A stretch of DNA of 64,000 nucleotides from an uncultured Bacteroidota bacterium (GTDB lineage: Bacteria; Bacteroidota; Bacteroidia; UKL13-3). Shown here in pieces: positions 46,339-54,814 of the stretch. The translations under genes were made by a program, and so were the position numbers. Under the pieces are notes generated by a model. The model did no database searches. It was not told where the DNA came from and saw only the letters and a program-made list of their open reading frames with translations. The stretch spans positions 50,363 to 114,362 of the forward strand of contig CAIUDH010000097.1 in the NCBI GenBank assembly GCA_903897855.1. Reading direction: 5' to 3'. How positions within the stretch are numbered: position 1 is the first letter of the stretch; each line of letters begins with the position of its first letter.

Positions 46339-47161
46339 TTTCTTGATCGTTAATTCTAATATAATAAATGCCCTGGCCAAAATTCAAATAGTTAAGCTTG
46401 GCCTCTTCAACATTATTATACTGCCTCAAAAATAATTGGTTGCCCAATACATCAGAGATGGAAACCGAATAAATACCTTGCCCTTGAATAGTTACTGAGT
46501 TTAGGGCAGGATTTGGAAACACGCGAAAATGATATTCCTTTTCTTCTTGGATGATTCCTATAGTTCCACAATTCGAGGCGTTGAAGGTGGTTTTTGACGT
46601 TGCGCTTAACTTCCCTATCCCGTTTGGGCATCGTCCGATAGAGACATCGGTGGTTTGAACCCCGAAAGTGATGCTGTCAGATACCACCCCATTCCCATCA
46701 CTCAACATTAGCATTTCGCCACTACCCGATAACTTAAAATTGCAATGCAAATATTTCGAAGTGCTGCTATCCTGATCTAAAAAAAGAACTAAGAAACCAT
46801 ACGCTTGGATTATGGTATTGGGAGGAAATGCATATTTGGTAGGGTTAGAAAACAAATCGGTGAGGTAAAGTCCGTACAAATTTTGAGGGCTCCCGGTAGT
46901 ATTATAAAGCTCTATCCAATCTTCATGCTGCCCAGCCTCATCAACGGTGTCAGCGATGTTCAATGCGAGAAACTCATTGATCTTAATATCGTCTTTAGCT
47001 GCAAATATGGTAGAACCTCCCTTGGTTTGAGCCTCTTGTAAAATGCTCTGGGAAGAAATATGCCCCAAGTCAAAATCCTTTTGTGCACTTAAACTACCCG
47101 ACGAAAGCATGAAACTTGCCATCGAGAAAATAAATACAAACTTATGCTTCCAATAGAACAT
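46313..47161 (-). CDS. Lamin-tail-domain protein with T9SS type A sorting signal
   Basis: A 282-residue exported protein. Signal peptide about 8-26 (ending LSAQ), then a lamin tail domain (about 60-185): INEFLALN...DEAGQHEDWIELYNTTGSPQNLYGLYLTD. The C-terminal 75 residues form a type A CTD (FRVFPNPALNSVTI, ISDVLGNQLF, GIYYIRI). It is exported through T9SS and anchored or released. LTD proteins in this phylum often sit near surface nucleases or CotH-like proteins; none is here. Confidence 0.88.
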   Translation of the reverse strand: MFYWKHKFVFIFSMASFMLSSGSLSAQKDFDLGHISSQSILQEAQTKGGSTIFAAKDDIKINEFLALNIADTVDEAGQHEDWIELYNTTGSPQNLYGLYLTDLFSNPTKYAFPPNTIIQAYGFLVLFLDQDSSTSKYLHCNFKLSGSGEMLMLSDGNGVVSDSITFGVQTTDVSIGRCPNGIGKLSATSKTTFNASNCGTIGIIQEEKEYHFRVFPNPALNSVTIQGQGIYSVSISDVLGNQLFLRQYNNVEEAKLNYLNFGQGIYYIRINDQEIRRLQVLN

Positions 47162-47282
47162 CCTCTTAAACTATTTAATACTTTAATGTAACAATATGAA
47201 AAGTCCCCTCTACTTTAATTCTTAGCAGTAATGCTGCCAAGAAATTACTTCCCATTGAGCATGAATAACTTGCCCTTTCTAC

Positions 47283-47663
47283 CTATCCTACCGCAATGAC
47301 ACTAATCTCTACATTGCCGTTCTTGGGCAATTTCGATACCTGTACGGTTTCACGTGCCGGTGGCGAGCTGTTGAAATAAGTAGCATACACTTGGTTTATT
47401 TCAGCAAAATTGTTCATGTCGGTGATAAAGATGCTCACCTTAACCACATTTTCAAAGGTCATTTTTGCAGCATGTAAGATGGCATCAATATTATGCATCA
47501 CCTTCTCGGTTTCCAAGCTGATATTATCCTGTACCATCAACCCGGTGTGCACATCGAGCGCGATTTGTCCACTACAATATAAAGTGCTGTTTACGAGCAC
47601 CGCTTGCGAGTATGGCCCAATTGGAGCGGGCGCCTGATCGGTAAAAATTATTTGCTTTGGCAT
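47283..47663 (-). CDS. ridA: RidA family enamine/imine deaminase
   Basis: A 126-residue trimeric YjgF/YER057c/UK114 protein. Motifs: APAPIGPYSQAVLV at the N-terminus, LYCSGQIALD, the helix EKVMHNIDAILHAAKMTFENVVKVSIFITDM, and PPARETVQVSKLPKNGNVEISVIA, where the Arg binds the substrate carboxylate. RidA hydrolyses reactive 2-aminoacrylate made by PLP enzymes. It is divergent from the next gene (32 nt). Confidence 0.94.
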   Translation of the reverse strand: MPKQIIFTDQAPAPIGPYSQAVLVNSTLYCSGQIALDVHTGLMVQDNISLETEKVMHNIDAILHAAKMTFENVVKVSIFITDMNNFAEINQVYATYFNSSPPARETVQVSKLPKNGNVEISVIAVG

Positions 47664-47695
47664 GATGTGATTTTTTATGTTGCTTTGCGTTTAGA

Positions 47696-48352
47696 ATGAA
47701 AATAGGAATACTAGGCGAATTAACGCGGTTTGAAGAACTAAAACAAACCCTGCCTGCAAATGCTGACATAATTTATAACGAACTAAAGCTGCCGGAGACT
47801 TTTGGCAACTACGATTTCGTATTTGATTTAAACTTTGACGACCACCCAACAAGGCTGGATGGGTATTTGGAGGCGCCTTACGAAACCTTATTTGTACTCT
47901 CTTCAGCCTTATTAGAAATTCAAAGTTTGATGACGGACATACCTCTTTCCAATAATATTTTCGGCATGAATTGTATTCCTTCCTTCATGCACCGAAAAGT
48001 AAAAGAAATAAGCTACCGTAATGAGGCTCAAAAAAATATAATCCCCTTATTAGAGCAAAAACTAGGTTGGGAAATTGCCCCTGTCAAAGACCGAGTAGGA
48101 ATGGTGACGCCTCGTATTTTATTTATGATTATCAATGAAGCCTATTACACCTTGCAAGAAGGAACGGCTTCCAAAACCGATATCGATACCGGAATGAAAC
48201 TGGGAACCAACTACCCTTTCGGCCCTTTTGAATGGAGTGAGAAAATTGGAATTAAAACAGTGGTGAAAATGCTTCAAAATATTTATGACGACACTAAAGA
48301 TGAGCGTTATAAAATATGCTCTTTGCTCAAATCGGAGAGTTACCAAGCCTGA
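47696..48352 (+). CDS. 3-hydroxyacyl-CoA dehydrogenase C-terminal-domain protein with reduced N-terminal domain
   Basis: 218 residues. The C-terminal half (about 115-215) matches the helical domain of 3-hydroxyacyl-CoA dehydrogenases: VKDRVGMVTPRILFMIINEAYYTLQEG, then TDIDTGMKLGTNYPFGPFEWSEKIG. The first 110 residues start with a Rossmann-like strand, MKIGILGE, but lack the GxGxMG nucleotide motif and are shorter than the usual 180. The Asn of the TNYPFGP motif is kept. It may be a non-NAD-binding relative; activity is doubtful. Its stop codon is directly adjacent to the ruvC stop. Confidence 0.75.
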   Translation: MKIGILGELTRFEELKQTLPANADIIYNELKLPETFGNYDFVFDLNFDDHPTRLDGYLEAPYETLFVLSSALLEIQSLMTDIPLSNNIFGMNCIPSFMHRKVKEISYRNEAQKNIIPLLEQKLGWEIAPVKDRVGMVTPRILFMIINEAYYTLQEGTASKTDIDTGMKLGTNYPFGPFEWSEKIGIKTVVKMLQNIYDDTKDERYKICSLLKSESYQA

Positions 48353-48946
48353 TTACTTTTTTACCCGATCCTCATTCTTCTTAGCAAAATCACTCCAGGC
48401 GTTTTTCGATGATTGCTTCTTCACCGGTTTCTTAACTCCCACCGATTGCTGCTTTATAATATTGGTGGAGTCCAGATAATGGCAATAGGCTACTGCCAAA
48501 CCATCCGTTGCATCCATATACTTGGGCATATCCTCAAAACCAAAAATGCGTTGCAACATCTCGGCCACCTGTTCCTTGGTAGCAGTTCCTTTTCCTGTTA
48601 TGCTTTGTTTTACTTTTCTCGGGGCATACTCGTTAATCGTAAGCCCTTTCATTAATCCAGCCGCCATCGACACGCCCTGAGCCCTTCCTAGCTTTAGCAT
48701 GCTCTGTACATTCTTACCGAAAAATGGAGCCTCTAAAGCCATTTCATCGGGGTGATACGTCTCTATTAAAGAGGTAAGGCGCTCGAAAATTCTTTTCAGA
48801 CGTACTCCGTGATCACTGAATTTATCAAGCTTAACCACGCCAATAGCCAGGATTTCCATTTTTTTGGCATGCACTTTTATAATCCCGTAACCCAAAATTT
48901 GTGTACCGGGGTCGATGCCAATAATGATGCGTGAGGAGGATTGCAT
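48353..48946 (-). CDS. ruvC: Crossover junction endodeoxyribonuclease RuvC
   Basis: A 197-residue Holliday junction resolvase. Acidic residues of the RNase H-fold site are in GIDPGTQILGYG, MALEAPFFGKNVQS and MDATDGLAVAYCH. The middle motif YAPRKVKQSITGKGTATKEQV is standard. A Lys-rich tail of about 35 residues follows the core. Its promoter abuts the start codon. Confidence 0.95.
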   Translation of the reverse strand: MQSSSRIIIGIDPGTQILGYGIIKVHAKKMEILAIGVVKLDKFSDHGVRLKRIFERLTSLIETYHPDEMALEAPFFGKNVQSMLKLGRAQGVSMAAGLMKGLTINEYAPRKVKQSITGKGTATKEQVAEMLQRIFGFEDMPKYMDATDGLAVAYCHYLDSTNIIKQQSVGVKKPVKKQSSKNAWSDFAKKNEDRVKK

Positions 48947-48951
48947 TCTCG

Positions 48952-48959
48952 CAAATATA
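48952..48959 (-). promoter_or_regulatory. Core promoter abutting ruvC
   Basis: Minus-strand TATATTTG ends 5 nt before the ruvC ATG, which predicts a leaderless mRNA. A TTG lies 15 nt upstream, slightly close. Confidence 0.6.
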
Positions 48960-48987
48960 TTGCAGTTATTAATACAACATATTAAAT

Positions 48988-48995
48988 TATTTTTG
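48988..48995 (+). promoter_or_regulatory. Core promoter of the flippase-like gene
   Basis: TATTTTTG ends 13 nt before ATG 49009. A TTG at 48960-48962 lies 25 nt upstream, slightly long. It faces the ruvC promoter within the same 62-nt gap. Confidence 0.55.
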
Positions 48996-49008
48996 CGACC
49001 TAGTCCAC

Positions 49009-49980
49009 ATGCTCAACACAACCCAATTAAAACGACTCAATTCTTCACTCAAAATAGTGATTGCATTGGTCTGCCTTTGGTTTTTGTATAACGAATTTTT
49101 TGTAAAATCGGAGTTAAGTAAAATGTGGGGACAGTTTACTCAGATTGAATTTTCATCAGCCAAATATTTCCTGCTCTTACTCGCCTCTCTTCTGGTTTTT
49201 GTAAACTGGGGCCTCGAGGCCAGTAAATGGCAACTCTTGATAGGTGCTATTGAAAAGATGACTTGGTTTAATGCCTTTAAAGCCGTTATCAGCGGAATCA
49301 GCATCAGTATTTTTACACCTAACAGGGTTGGCGAATTTGCTGCCCGGATTTTCTACCTAAAACGAAACCATCGCATCAAAGGAATTCTCATTAGCATTAT
49401 TGGAAGTGTCAGTCAGCTTTGCGTTACAATGATAGTGGGAAGCTTTTGTTTTTCTGCTTTCCTTATACAACATCAACAATTTAACAGTATCGAAAGGGCT
49501 TTAGTGGCCATTGTGCCCTTCATCCTAAGCATCGTCATGATATTGGTTTATTATAATATGGATTTGCTACGATCTCTTTTGCTGAAAGTAAAAAATGGTC
49601 CACAAACAAGAGTCTATTTAAATGTGTTTACTTTATTTAATGCGCTGCAACTCACAAAGGTCCTTGCACTTTCTGCCATTCGTTTTGTTGTTTTTAGCCT
49701 CCAGTATTATTTAATATTCCTCATTTTTGATATTCAGATTACCTTAGGCACTTCATTCCTTCTTTCCTCAAGTATCTTTTTTGTGTTGGCCATTATACCA
49801 TCGATCGCTTTGGCGGAATTAGGGATTAGGGGAGCTGCCGCCATTTATTTCTTAAAATACTACGCCGCCAATGATTTAAGTGTGTTAGCGTCTTCCTATG
49901 CTTTGTGGTGCATCAATCTGGCCTTGCCGGCATTATTGGGATTACTTTTCTTGCCACAACTAAATTTCTTTAAGAAATGA
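49009..49980 (+). CDS. Flippase-like/lysylphosphatidylglycerol synthase TM-region protein
   Basis: A 323-residue polytopic membrane protein (about eight helices) of the UPF0104/AglD family. The conserved FNAFKAVISGISISIFTPNRVGEFAARIFYLKR block (in two parts around residue 90-120) is typical. Members move or modify lipid-linked sugars or flip lipids. The ATG of the glycosyltransferase gene overlaps its stop (ATGA at 49977-49980), so the two proteins are translationally coupled and probably work on the same polyprenyl-linked glycan. Confidence 0.82.
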   Translation: MLNTTQLKRLNSSLKIVIALVCLWFLYNEFFVKSELSKMWGQFTQIEFSSAKYFLLLLASLLVFVNWGLEASKWQLLIGAIEKMTWFNAFKAVISGISISIFTPNRVGEFAARIFYLKRNHRIKGILISIIGSVSQLCVTMIVGSFCFSAFLIQHQQFNSIERALVAIVPFILSIVMILVYYNMDLLRSLLLKVKNGPQTRVYLNVFTLFNALQLTKVLALSAIRFVVFSLQYYLIFLIFDIQITLGTSFLLSSSIFFVLAIIPSIALAELGIRGAAAIYFLKYYAANDLSVLASSYALWCINLALPALLGLLFLPQLNFFKK

Positions 49981-51104
49981 CTTTATATCTCTTTGTATCT
50001 GCATCCTTAGGTCTGTTTTACATATTATTAATGTGCTATTATACAGCAGGTTGGAAACAACTAAAAACTTTCGTTACCCCAACCGAATTTACTCCCACAA
50101 CGTATGTGTCCGTAATTATTCCGGCACGAAATGAAGAAAAGAATATTACTCAACTCATACATTGCCTCCTAAAACAAAATTATCCCAAACACTTGCTGGA
50201 TATTGTAGTGGTTGATGATAACTCTACCGATCGTACAGCAGAAATAGTGAAGCAATTTGAAAATGAAGGCGTACGCTTACTAAGGCAAGAACAACTAGAC
50301 AATAATAGAGCATACAAAAAGAAAGCGATTGATTATGCCATCTCACAATGCCAAAGTACCATTATTATCACCACCGATGCCGATTGCCGGATGAAAGAAA
50401 ATTGGGTGCGCTGCATCGTAGCCTATCAAAACAAACATAAAGCCTGTTTTATTTCCTCCCTTGTTGTGATGCATCCCACGACTTCTGTGTTTCAAAAGTT
50501 TCAGGCGCTAGAGTTTGCCGGACTGGTCGGTATTGGGGCTGCCGCCCTTGCACACCGTCATCCCAATATGTGCAACGGTGCAAATGTGGCCTACCTGAAA
50601 GAAGCCTATCATGCAGTAAACGGATTTCAGGGAAATGAAAACATACCCAGCGGTGACGATGAATTTTTAATGCACAAAATGTTTGCCGCTTTTGCTCAAG
50701 GAGTTTTGTTTCTAAAAAGCAATGAGGCGGTGGTATCTACTCATGCTGCCTCCACTTTGAAAGAATTTATTCATCAACGGATACGCTGGGTAAGCAAGAG
50801 CACCAAGTATCAGAACAAACGTATTACACAAATTTTAGCTCTGTGCTATCTCTTTAATTTAAGCTTGCTAGCTAATTTTATCGGGATGTTTTTTAGCCCG
50901 ACATTACTCTATTTGTTTACCCTTCAAATGGCGCTGAAAATTATTTTCGAAGGCGTTTTATTGCGAAAAGTCACCGAATACGTCAATTTGCATAAACTCA
51001 TCATTTGGCTTATCCCCGAACAATTATTACATGTTGTGTATGTGGTTGTCATTGGTTTTTTAGGTAACACCAGAACCTATCAATGGAAAGGCCGAAAGGT
51101 TTAA
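49977..51104 (+). CDS. Family 2 glycosyltransferase, membrane-bound
   Basis: A 375-residue processive-type GT2. One N-terminal transmembrane helix precedes the GT-A domain: VSVIIPARNEEKNI, DIVVVDDNSTDRTAEIV, TTDADCRM (DxD), GDDEFLMHKM and the QRIRWVSKS acceptor motif (QxxRW-like). Three C-terminal transmembrane helices follow. The family includes polyprenyl-phosphate glycosyltransferases and polysaccharide synthases; the sugar is unknown. Coupled by 4-bp overlap to the flippase-like gene. Confidence 0.9.
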   Translation: MTLYLFVSASLGLFYILLMCYYTAGWKQLKTFVTPTEFTPTTYVSVIIPARNEEKNITQLIHCLLKQNYPKHLLDIVVVDDNSTDRTAEIVKQFENEGVRLLRQEQLDNNRAYKKKAIDYAISQCQSTIIITTDADCRMKENWVRCIVAYQNKHKACFISSLVVMHPTTSVFQKFQALEFAGLVGIGAAALAHRHPNMCNGANVAYLKEAYHAVNGFQGNENIPSGDDEFLMHKMFAAFAQGVLFLKSNEAVVSTHAASTLKEFIHQRIRWVSKSTKYQNKRITQILALCYLFNLSLLANFIGMFFSPTLLYLFTLQMALKIIFEGVLLRKVTEYVNLHKLIIWLIPEQLLHVVYVVVIGFLGNTRTYQWKGRKV

Positions 51105-51105
51105 T

Positions 51106-51351
51106 TCAAAGCTCTGAAGACTGGGTTTTATCGCCTCTTGAAACATATACATATAAATCCTCCACTTTCTTTCGTGCCCAGGGTGTTTTGCGCAAAAACT
51201 TTAGACTCGACTGTATGCTGGGATTTTCGTTAAAACAATTAATATTAATTTTAGCACCCAAGTCGTCCCACCCCTTATAATATTCAAGTAAGTAATTTAG
51301 AATCTTCTCTAAAGTTTTACCGTGTAATGGATCGTTTGATTTTAGTGTCAT
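51106..51351 (-). CDS. VF530/DUF2132-family protein
   Basis: An 81-residue protein with near-complete conservation of the VF530 fold: [52 protein letters not shown] and KKVEDLYVY. The Vibrio relative was studied structurally and suggested to bind DNA; the cellular role is unknown. It begins immediately after the stop of the DUF3820 gene, so they are expressed together. Confidence 0.88.
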   Translation of the reverse strand: MTLKSNDPLHGKTLEKILNYLLEYYKGWDDLGAKININCFNENPSIQSSLKFLRKTPWARKKVEDLYVYVSRGDKTQSSEL

Positions 51352-51579
51352 CTATTTTTTGTTTCTTAATGGTGCTAATAAATACTCTAACCCATTGAGC
51401 TGAATTTCATACATCGAAGCCATCAAGCTTCCTAAAGTGCCCGCTGGAAAGCCTTTGCGATGATACCAGATAAGATAATATTCAGGCAAATCACAAATTA
51501 ATTTGTCTTTGTACTTTCCAAAAGGCATTTTCATCGTCACCAATTGCATGAAATGTTGTTGTGTATCTAACGCTGGCAT
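51352..51579 (-). CDS. DUF3820-family protein
   Basis: A 75-residue cytoplasmic protein with the DUF3820 pattern MPFGKYKDKLICDLPEYYLIWYHRKGFPAGTLGSLM. The family is often labelled a putative quorum-sensing factor without experimental proof, and resembles the small domain appended to some exonucleases. No gap separates it from the VF530 gene. Confidence 0.85.
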   Translation of the reverse strand: MPALDTQQHFMQLVTMKMPFGKYKDKLICDLPEYYLIWYHRKGFPAGTLGSLMASMYEIQLNGLEYLLAPLRNKK

Positions 51580-51722
51580 ATCTTGTTAAAAAAAACAAAC
51601 TTGAACAATAAAACTGAAATACACAAATTGAGTTCGTCTCTTAACTACTAAATATAGCGTTATATCAAAATTGTTTCTAAATTATCGAAGGCCGTTCCAA
51701 TTACTTTTTTACTTTTGAAGCG

Positions 51723-52775
51723 ATGTTTTCGTTTGTACTAAAAAAATTGGGTTATGCATTACTGGTTATGCTGGGTGTGGTTATCCTTGTGTTTTACTTG
51801 TTCCAGGTACTGCCCGACCCTTCTCAACTCACACGCGGACAGAGTAGCGACAGCACCACCAATGCCAATATTCGCCTCGAGCTAGGCCTTGATCTGAACA
51901 CCACCGACCGGCTGTTTCTTTATTTGAACGATTTGTCGCCGATCTCCATTCATAAGCCGACCGAAGCCAATAAAATAAAATATAATTACCACACCTTATT
52001 TCATATCGACACTAAAGCCTGGGTCATAAAAACACCTTATTTAAGACGATCTTATCAAAACCAAAAAAACGTGAGCAGTATCTTGCAAGAAGCCTTTATT
52101 GGGACTATCGTATTGGCTTTCTCCGCCTTAATTATCGCCTTTTTATTAGGTGTATTGATGGGTGTTATAGCCGCCTTGAAAAAAGATTCTGGTTACGATC
52201 GAGCCATTTTACTTGTGAGTAACCTTGGAATCTCCATTCCTTCCTTTTTGCTTGCCATTATTATTTCATGGGTTTTTGGTTTGGTATGGCATCGTTACAC
52301 TCATTTAAATATGACCGGCAGCTTATACGACTACGATGTGCTTTATGGAAAAGTCATGGCCTGGCCTAATCTCATTTTGCCTGCCCTGGCTTTGGGTATT
52401 CGCCCACTAAGCATCATTACCCAACTTACCCGAAGCAGCATGCTCGATGTGCTGAGTCAGGATTATATACGCACCGCAAAAGCGAAAGGATTAGGAACCA
52501 CACAAATCATTATGAAACACGCACTGCGAAATGCATTAAACCCTGTGATTACGGCTACTGGAGGTTGGTTTGCAAGTATGCTTGCAGGAGCCTTTTTCAT
52601 TGAATATATCTTTAACTGGAAGGGGTTAGGAAGGGTCACCGTGGATGCCCTCGAAAAATCGGATTTCCCTGTTATCATGGGCAGTGTGCTTATCATTGCC
52701 GCCATCTTTATCACCGTGAGTATACTCGTCGACCTGCTATACGCCGTGCTCGACCCCCGTATTCGCCTTGATTAA
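51723..52775 (+). CDS. OppB/DppB-type ABC transporter permease, encoded alone
   Basis: A 350-residue inner-membrane permease of the dipeptide/oligopeptide/nickel class. N-terminal helix LKKLGYALLVMLGVVILVFYLFQVLPDPS is standard. A larger than usual periplasmic loop (about 40-120) follows, then the BPD transport domain with the EAA-like loop DYIRTAKAKGLGTTQIIMKHALRNALNPVI and FFIEYIFNWKGLG. Partner OppC, ATPases and binding protein are not adjacent. The last 4 nt overlap the convergent gene. Confidence 0.9.
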   Translation: MFSFVLKKLGYALLVMLGVVILVFYLFQVLPDPSQLTRGQSSDSTTNANIRLELGLDLNTTDRLFLYLNDLSPISIHKPTEANKIKYNYHTLFHIDTKAWVIKTPYLRRSYQNQKNVSSILQEAFIGTIVLAFSALIIAFLLGVLMGVIAALKKDSGYDRAILLVSNLGISIPSFLLAIIISWVFGLVWHRYTHLNMTGSLYDYDVLYGKVMAWPNLILPALALGIRPLSIITQLTRSSMLDVLSQDYIRTAKAKGLGTTQIIMKHALRNALNPVITATGGWFASMLAGAFFIEYIFNWKGLGRVTVDALEKSDFPVIMGSVLIIAAIFITVSILVDLLYAVLDPRIRLD

Positions 52776-53512
52776 ATTTTTCGTAAAACCAAGGGTTTTT
52801 CAATTTTCAAGCTATTCTCTCCGTCATTGTTCTCGTACTCCCTAATGTTTATTAATGTTTGGCCTGTTTTGTATAAAACCCCAATCGAAATGGAATAATG
52901 TTTTGTGATTAACAATTCTGAAATTGTATCGTCTTCTGCGGGTTCATCAAAACGCCAAGTATAACCTTTCCACATGCTCTTTAAAGCATGATTTTCATTC
53001 GCTACAAAAACGGTGTCGGAAAAATGGAGCGTGCCATTGGCAAGAGAGATCGTATTTGTTTTGGTGTCAATCTTTACTTCTTCTAAATATGGTATCCGAC
53101 CCTGTGTATTGAAGCCAAGAATGTTATTTGTACTGGTAATGTAAATGGTATGCGTTGCGGATGGTACTAATACCATATTCAGTTTCATCTGTACCAATTC
53201 GTCATACTCCTTTTCGGTAAGGCCAAAATTAATGTGATAGGGCGGCACACGCATTTGCTTATACTGATTGAGATACTCGTTATACCACGCTTGGTTTTTT
53301 TCTGATGCCTCTTGCATCCGAAACGTCAATTCCATCTCTCTTGGAGTTCGTACTACCGAATCCATAATTTGCACTTCCGTTTTTCCCTCCTGCAATAGGG
53401 TCTTTAAATCAACAGCAATATCTCCACTTAGAGAGGGCTTGGGTTTTAAATGCCCACATCTCAAAAAGCAAAACGTGCTGAATAAAAGAATTATACCGTA
53501 TCTAATATTCAT
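52772..53512 (-). CDS. Exported protein of unknown function
   Basis: A 246-residue product with a hydrophobic N-terminus (MNIRYGIILLFSTFCFLRCG). The Cys19 context FLRC is a poor lipobox because of Arg at -1, so lipoprotein status is uncertain. The middle is helical (PREMELTFRMQEASEKNQAWYNEYLNQYKQ, two pieces), then beta strands. I recognise no family. Convergent with the permease gene, 4-bp overlap. Confidence 0.7.
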   Translation of the reverse strand: MNIRYGIILLFSTFCFLRCGHLKPKPSLSGDIAVDLKTLLQEGKTEVQIMDSVVRTPREMELTFRMQEASEKNQAWYNEYLNQYKQMRVPPYHINFGLTEKEYDELVQMKLNMVLVPSATHTIYITSTNNILGFNTQGRIPYLEEVKIDTKTNTISLANGTLHFSDTVFVANENHALKSMWKGYTWRFDEPAEDDTISELLITKHYSISIGVLYKTGQTLINIREYENNDGENSLKIEKPLVLRKI

Positions 53513-53613
53513 AGGAGAACAATATTTTTAATTAAATTTACTTTTCAAAAATAATCAAAGATATGGGCTTCGAAAAAACAACTTCTGTAGCATAAAATTA
53601 GCCCGATTGCCCG

Positions 53614-53621
53614 TACCTTCG
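53614..53621 (+). promoter_or_regulatory. Possible core promoter of tadA
   Basis: TACCTTCG, one base from TAnnTTTG and identical to the element before apaG; the ATG lies 10 nt downstream. Confidence 0.4.
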
Positions 53622-53631
53622 CACCTTACCT

Positions 53632-54090
53632 ATGCCCATAATTACCGAAGACCAATTAAAGATTGATGAACGCTATATGCGTGAGGCATTAAAGCAAGCA
53701 GTGTTGGCGTCCCATAAAAATGAGGTGCCCATTGGGGCCATCATCGTATGTGACAGTAAAATTATTGCCAAAGGCTTTAATCAAACAGAAACATTAAATG
53801 ATGTTACAGCACATGCCGAAATGATCGCCTTTACCGCCGCTGCAAGTTATTTGAATGGTAAATATTTGCGTGAATGCACCCTCTATGTTACCGTTGAGCC
53901 TTGCGTGATGTGCGCTGGAGCAGCGTATTGGACTCAAATCGACCGTATCGTTTATGGTGCTCCCGATGAAAAACGCGGGTATCACAAGCAAGGTATTTTA
54001 CTCCATCCTAAAACAAAAATTATGGGCGGTATCTTACCCGAGGAGTGTGGTAAAATGGTATCCGACTTTTTTGCCGCTAAAAGAAAATAA
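53632..54090 (+). CDS. tadA: tRNA-specific adenosine deaminase
   Basis: A 152-residue zinc deaminase that converts A34 to inosine in tRNA-Arg(ACG). The active site is HAE (H61, E63) and PCVMC (C91, C94) as in all TadA. The N-terminal MREALKQAVLASHKNEVPIGAII and the C-terminal GILPEECGKMVSDFFAAKRK helix are normal. The related guanine deaminase family cannot be fully excluded, but the PCVMCAGA form favours TadA. Confidence 0.93.
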   Translation: MPIITEDQLKIDERYMREALKQAVLASHKNEVPIGAIIVCDSKIIAKGFNQTETLNDVTAHAEMIAFTAAASYLNGKYLRECTLYVTVEPCVMCAGAAYWTQIDRIVYGAPDEKRGYHKQGILLHPKTKIMGGILPEECGKMVSDFFAAKRK

Positions 54091-54177
54091 GCGCCGCTAC
54101 AAAAATAGCGCCTGCGTTAAATGCGATACGTACCTGCCAACGAAATGTCGATTGTAAACTTTACTTAGCCCTAACCC

Positions 54178-54708
54178 TTACTTTCGCTTGGTTGGTTTAG
54201 CTCGTTTAAGCTTCATCGATTCTTCCTTCATTAAATCGTTGGCTGTATATTCCAAAAGCTTTTCTTCGTCCATCGTAAATACATAATTACTATCCGTATC
54301 GAGTTGTGGCGTAAAGTATTTGGTGATGCTGTTTCCCCCTTTGGCCTTTTTATCATCATAAAGAATAGGGTATAATAATAGGTCTTTACCCGAAGTTTTT
54401 AAATGTAAAATATACCAATATTTTTGATTGTCATCTAAAGTGCTTAGATAATATGCGCCTTTATATACCGACAATACCATCGAATCGCTTAAATACTCTT
54501 TGGTGCCTTTGTTGGATTCCATCCAGTAGTTTTTTTCCACGAAGATCATATTCCCTGTTTTGGATTTTTTATCCGGGTCCATAAAAACGCCTCTGAACTC
54601 AAGTGGTATACTATCCAATTTAGTTCCCGGATAACGATTAAACTTGGCGTCATTACAAGCCGTGAGAGAAAGCAGCGTAAGTAAAACAACTAGAAATGAA
54701 TTTTTCAT
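54178..54708 (-). CDS. Lipoprotein of unknown function
   Basis: A 176-residue product with a clear lipoprotein signal (MKNSFLVVLLTLLSLTAC, Cys18). Start taken at 54708; an ATG 9 nt upstream is in frame. The mature part has FRGVFMDPDK, YWMESNKGTKEYLSDSMVLS and a highly basic C-terminus (KLKRAKPTKRK). No family recognised. Probably anchored to the inner leaflet of the outer membrane. Confidence 0.72.
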   Translation of the reverse strand: MKNSFLVVLLTLLSLTACNDAKFNRYPGTKLDSIPLEFRGVFMDPDKKSKTGNMIFVEKNYWMESNKGTKEYLSDSMVLSVYKGAYYLSTLDDNQKYWYILHLKTSGKDLLLYPILYDDKKAKGGNSITKYFTPQLDTDSNYVFTMDEEKLLEYTANDLMKEESMKLKRAKPTKRK

Positions 54709-54754
54709 GATCATCATGAGGATAAATTAAGTAAACGAATGAACCACAAATTTA

Positions 54755-54788
54755 TTGTTTTATTAAATGCAAAAACAGACTAAATTTG
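54755..54788 (+). promoter_or_regulatory. Promoter of the PGI/PMI gene
   Basis: TTG at 54755-54757, a 23-nt spacer, TAAATTTG at 54781-54788, then 26 nt to the ATG at 54815. Full match to the Bacteroidota consensus. Confidence 0.7.
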
Positions 54789-54814
54789 CATCCTTGAAAA
54801 TTTAAAGAATTTAT

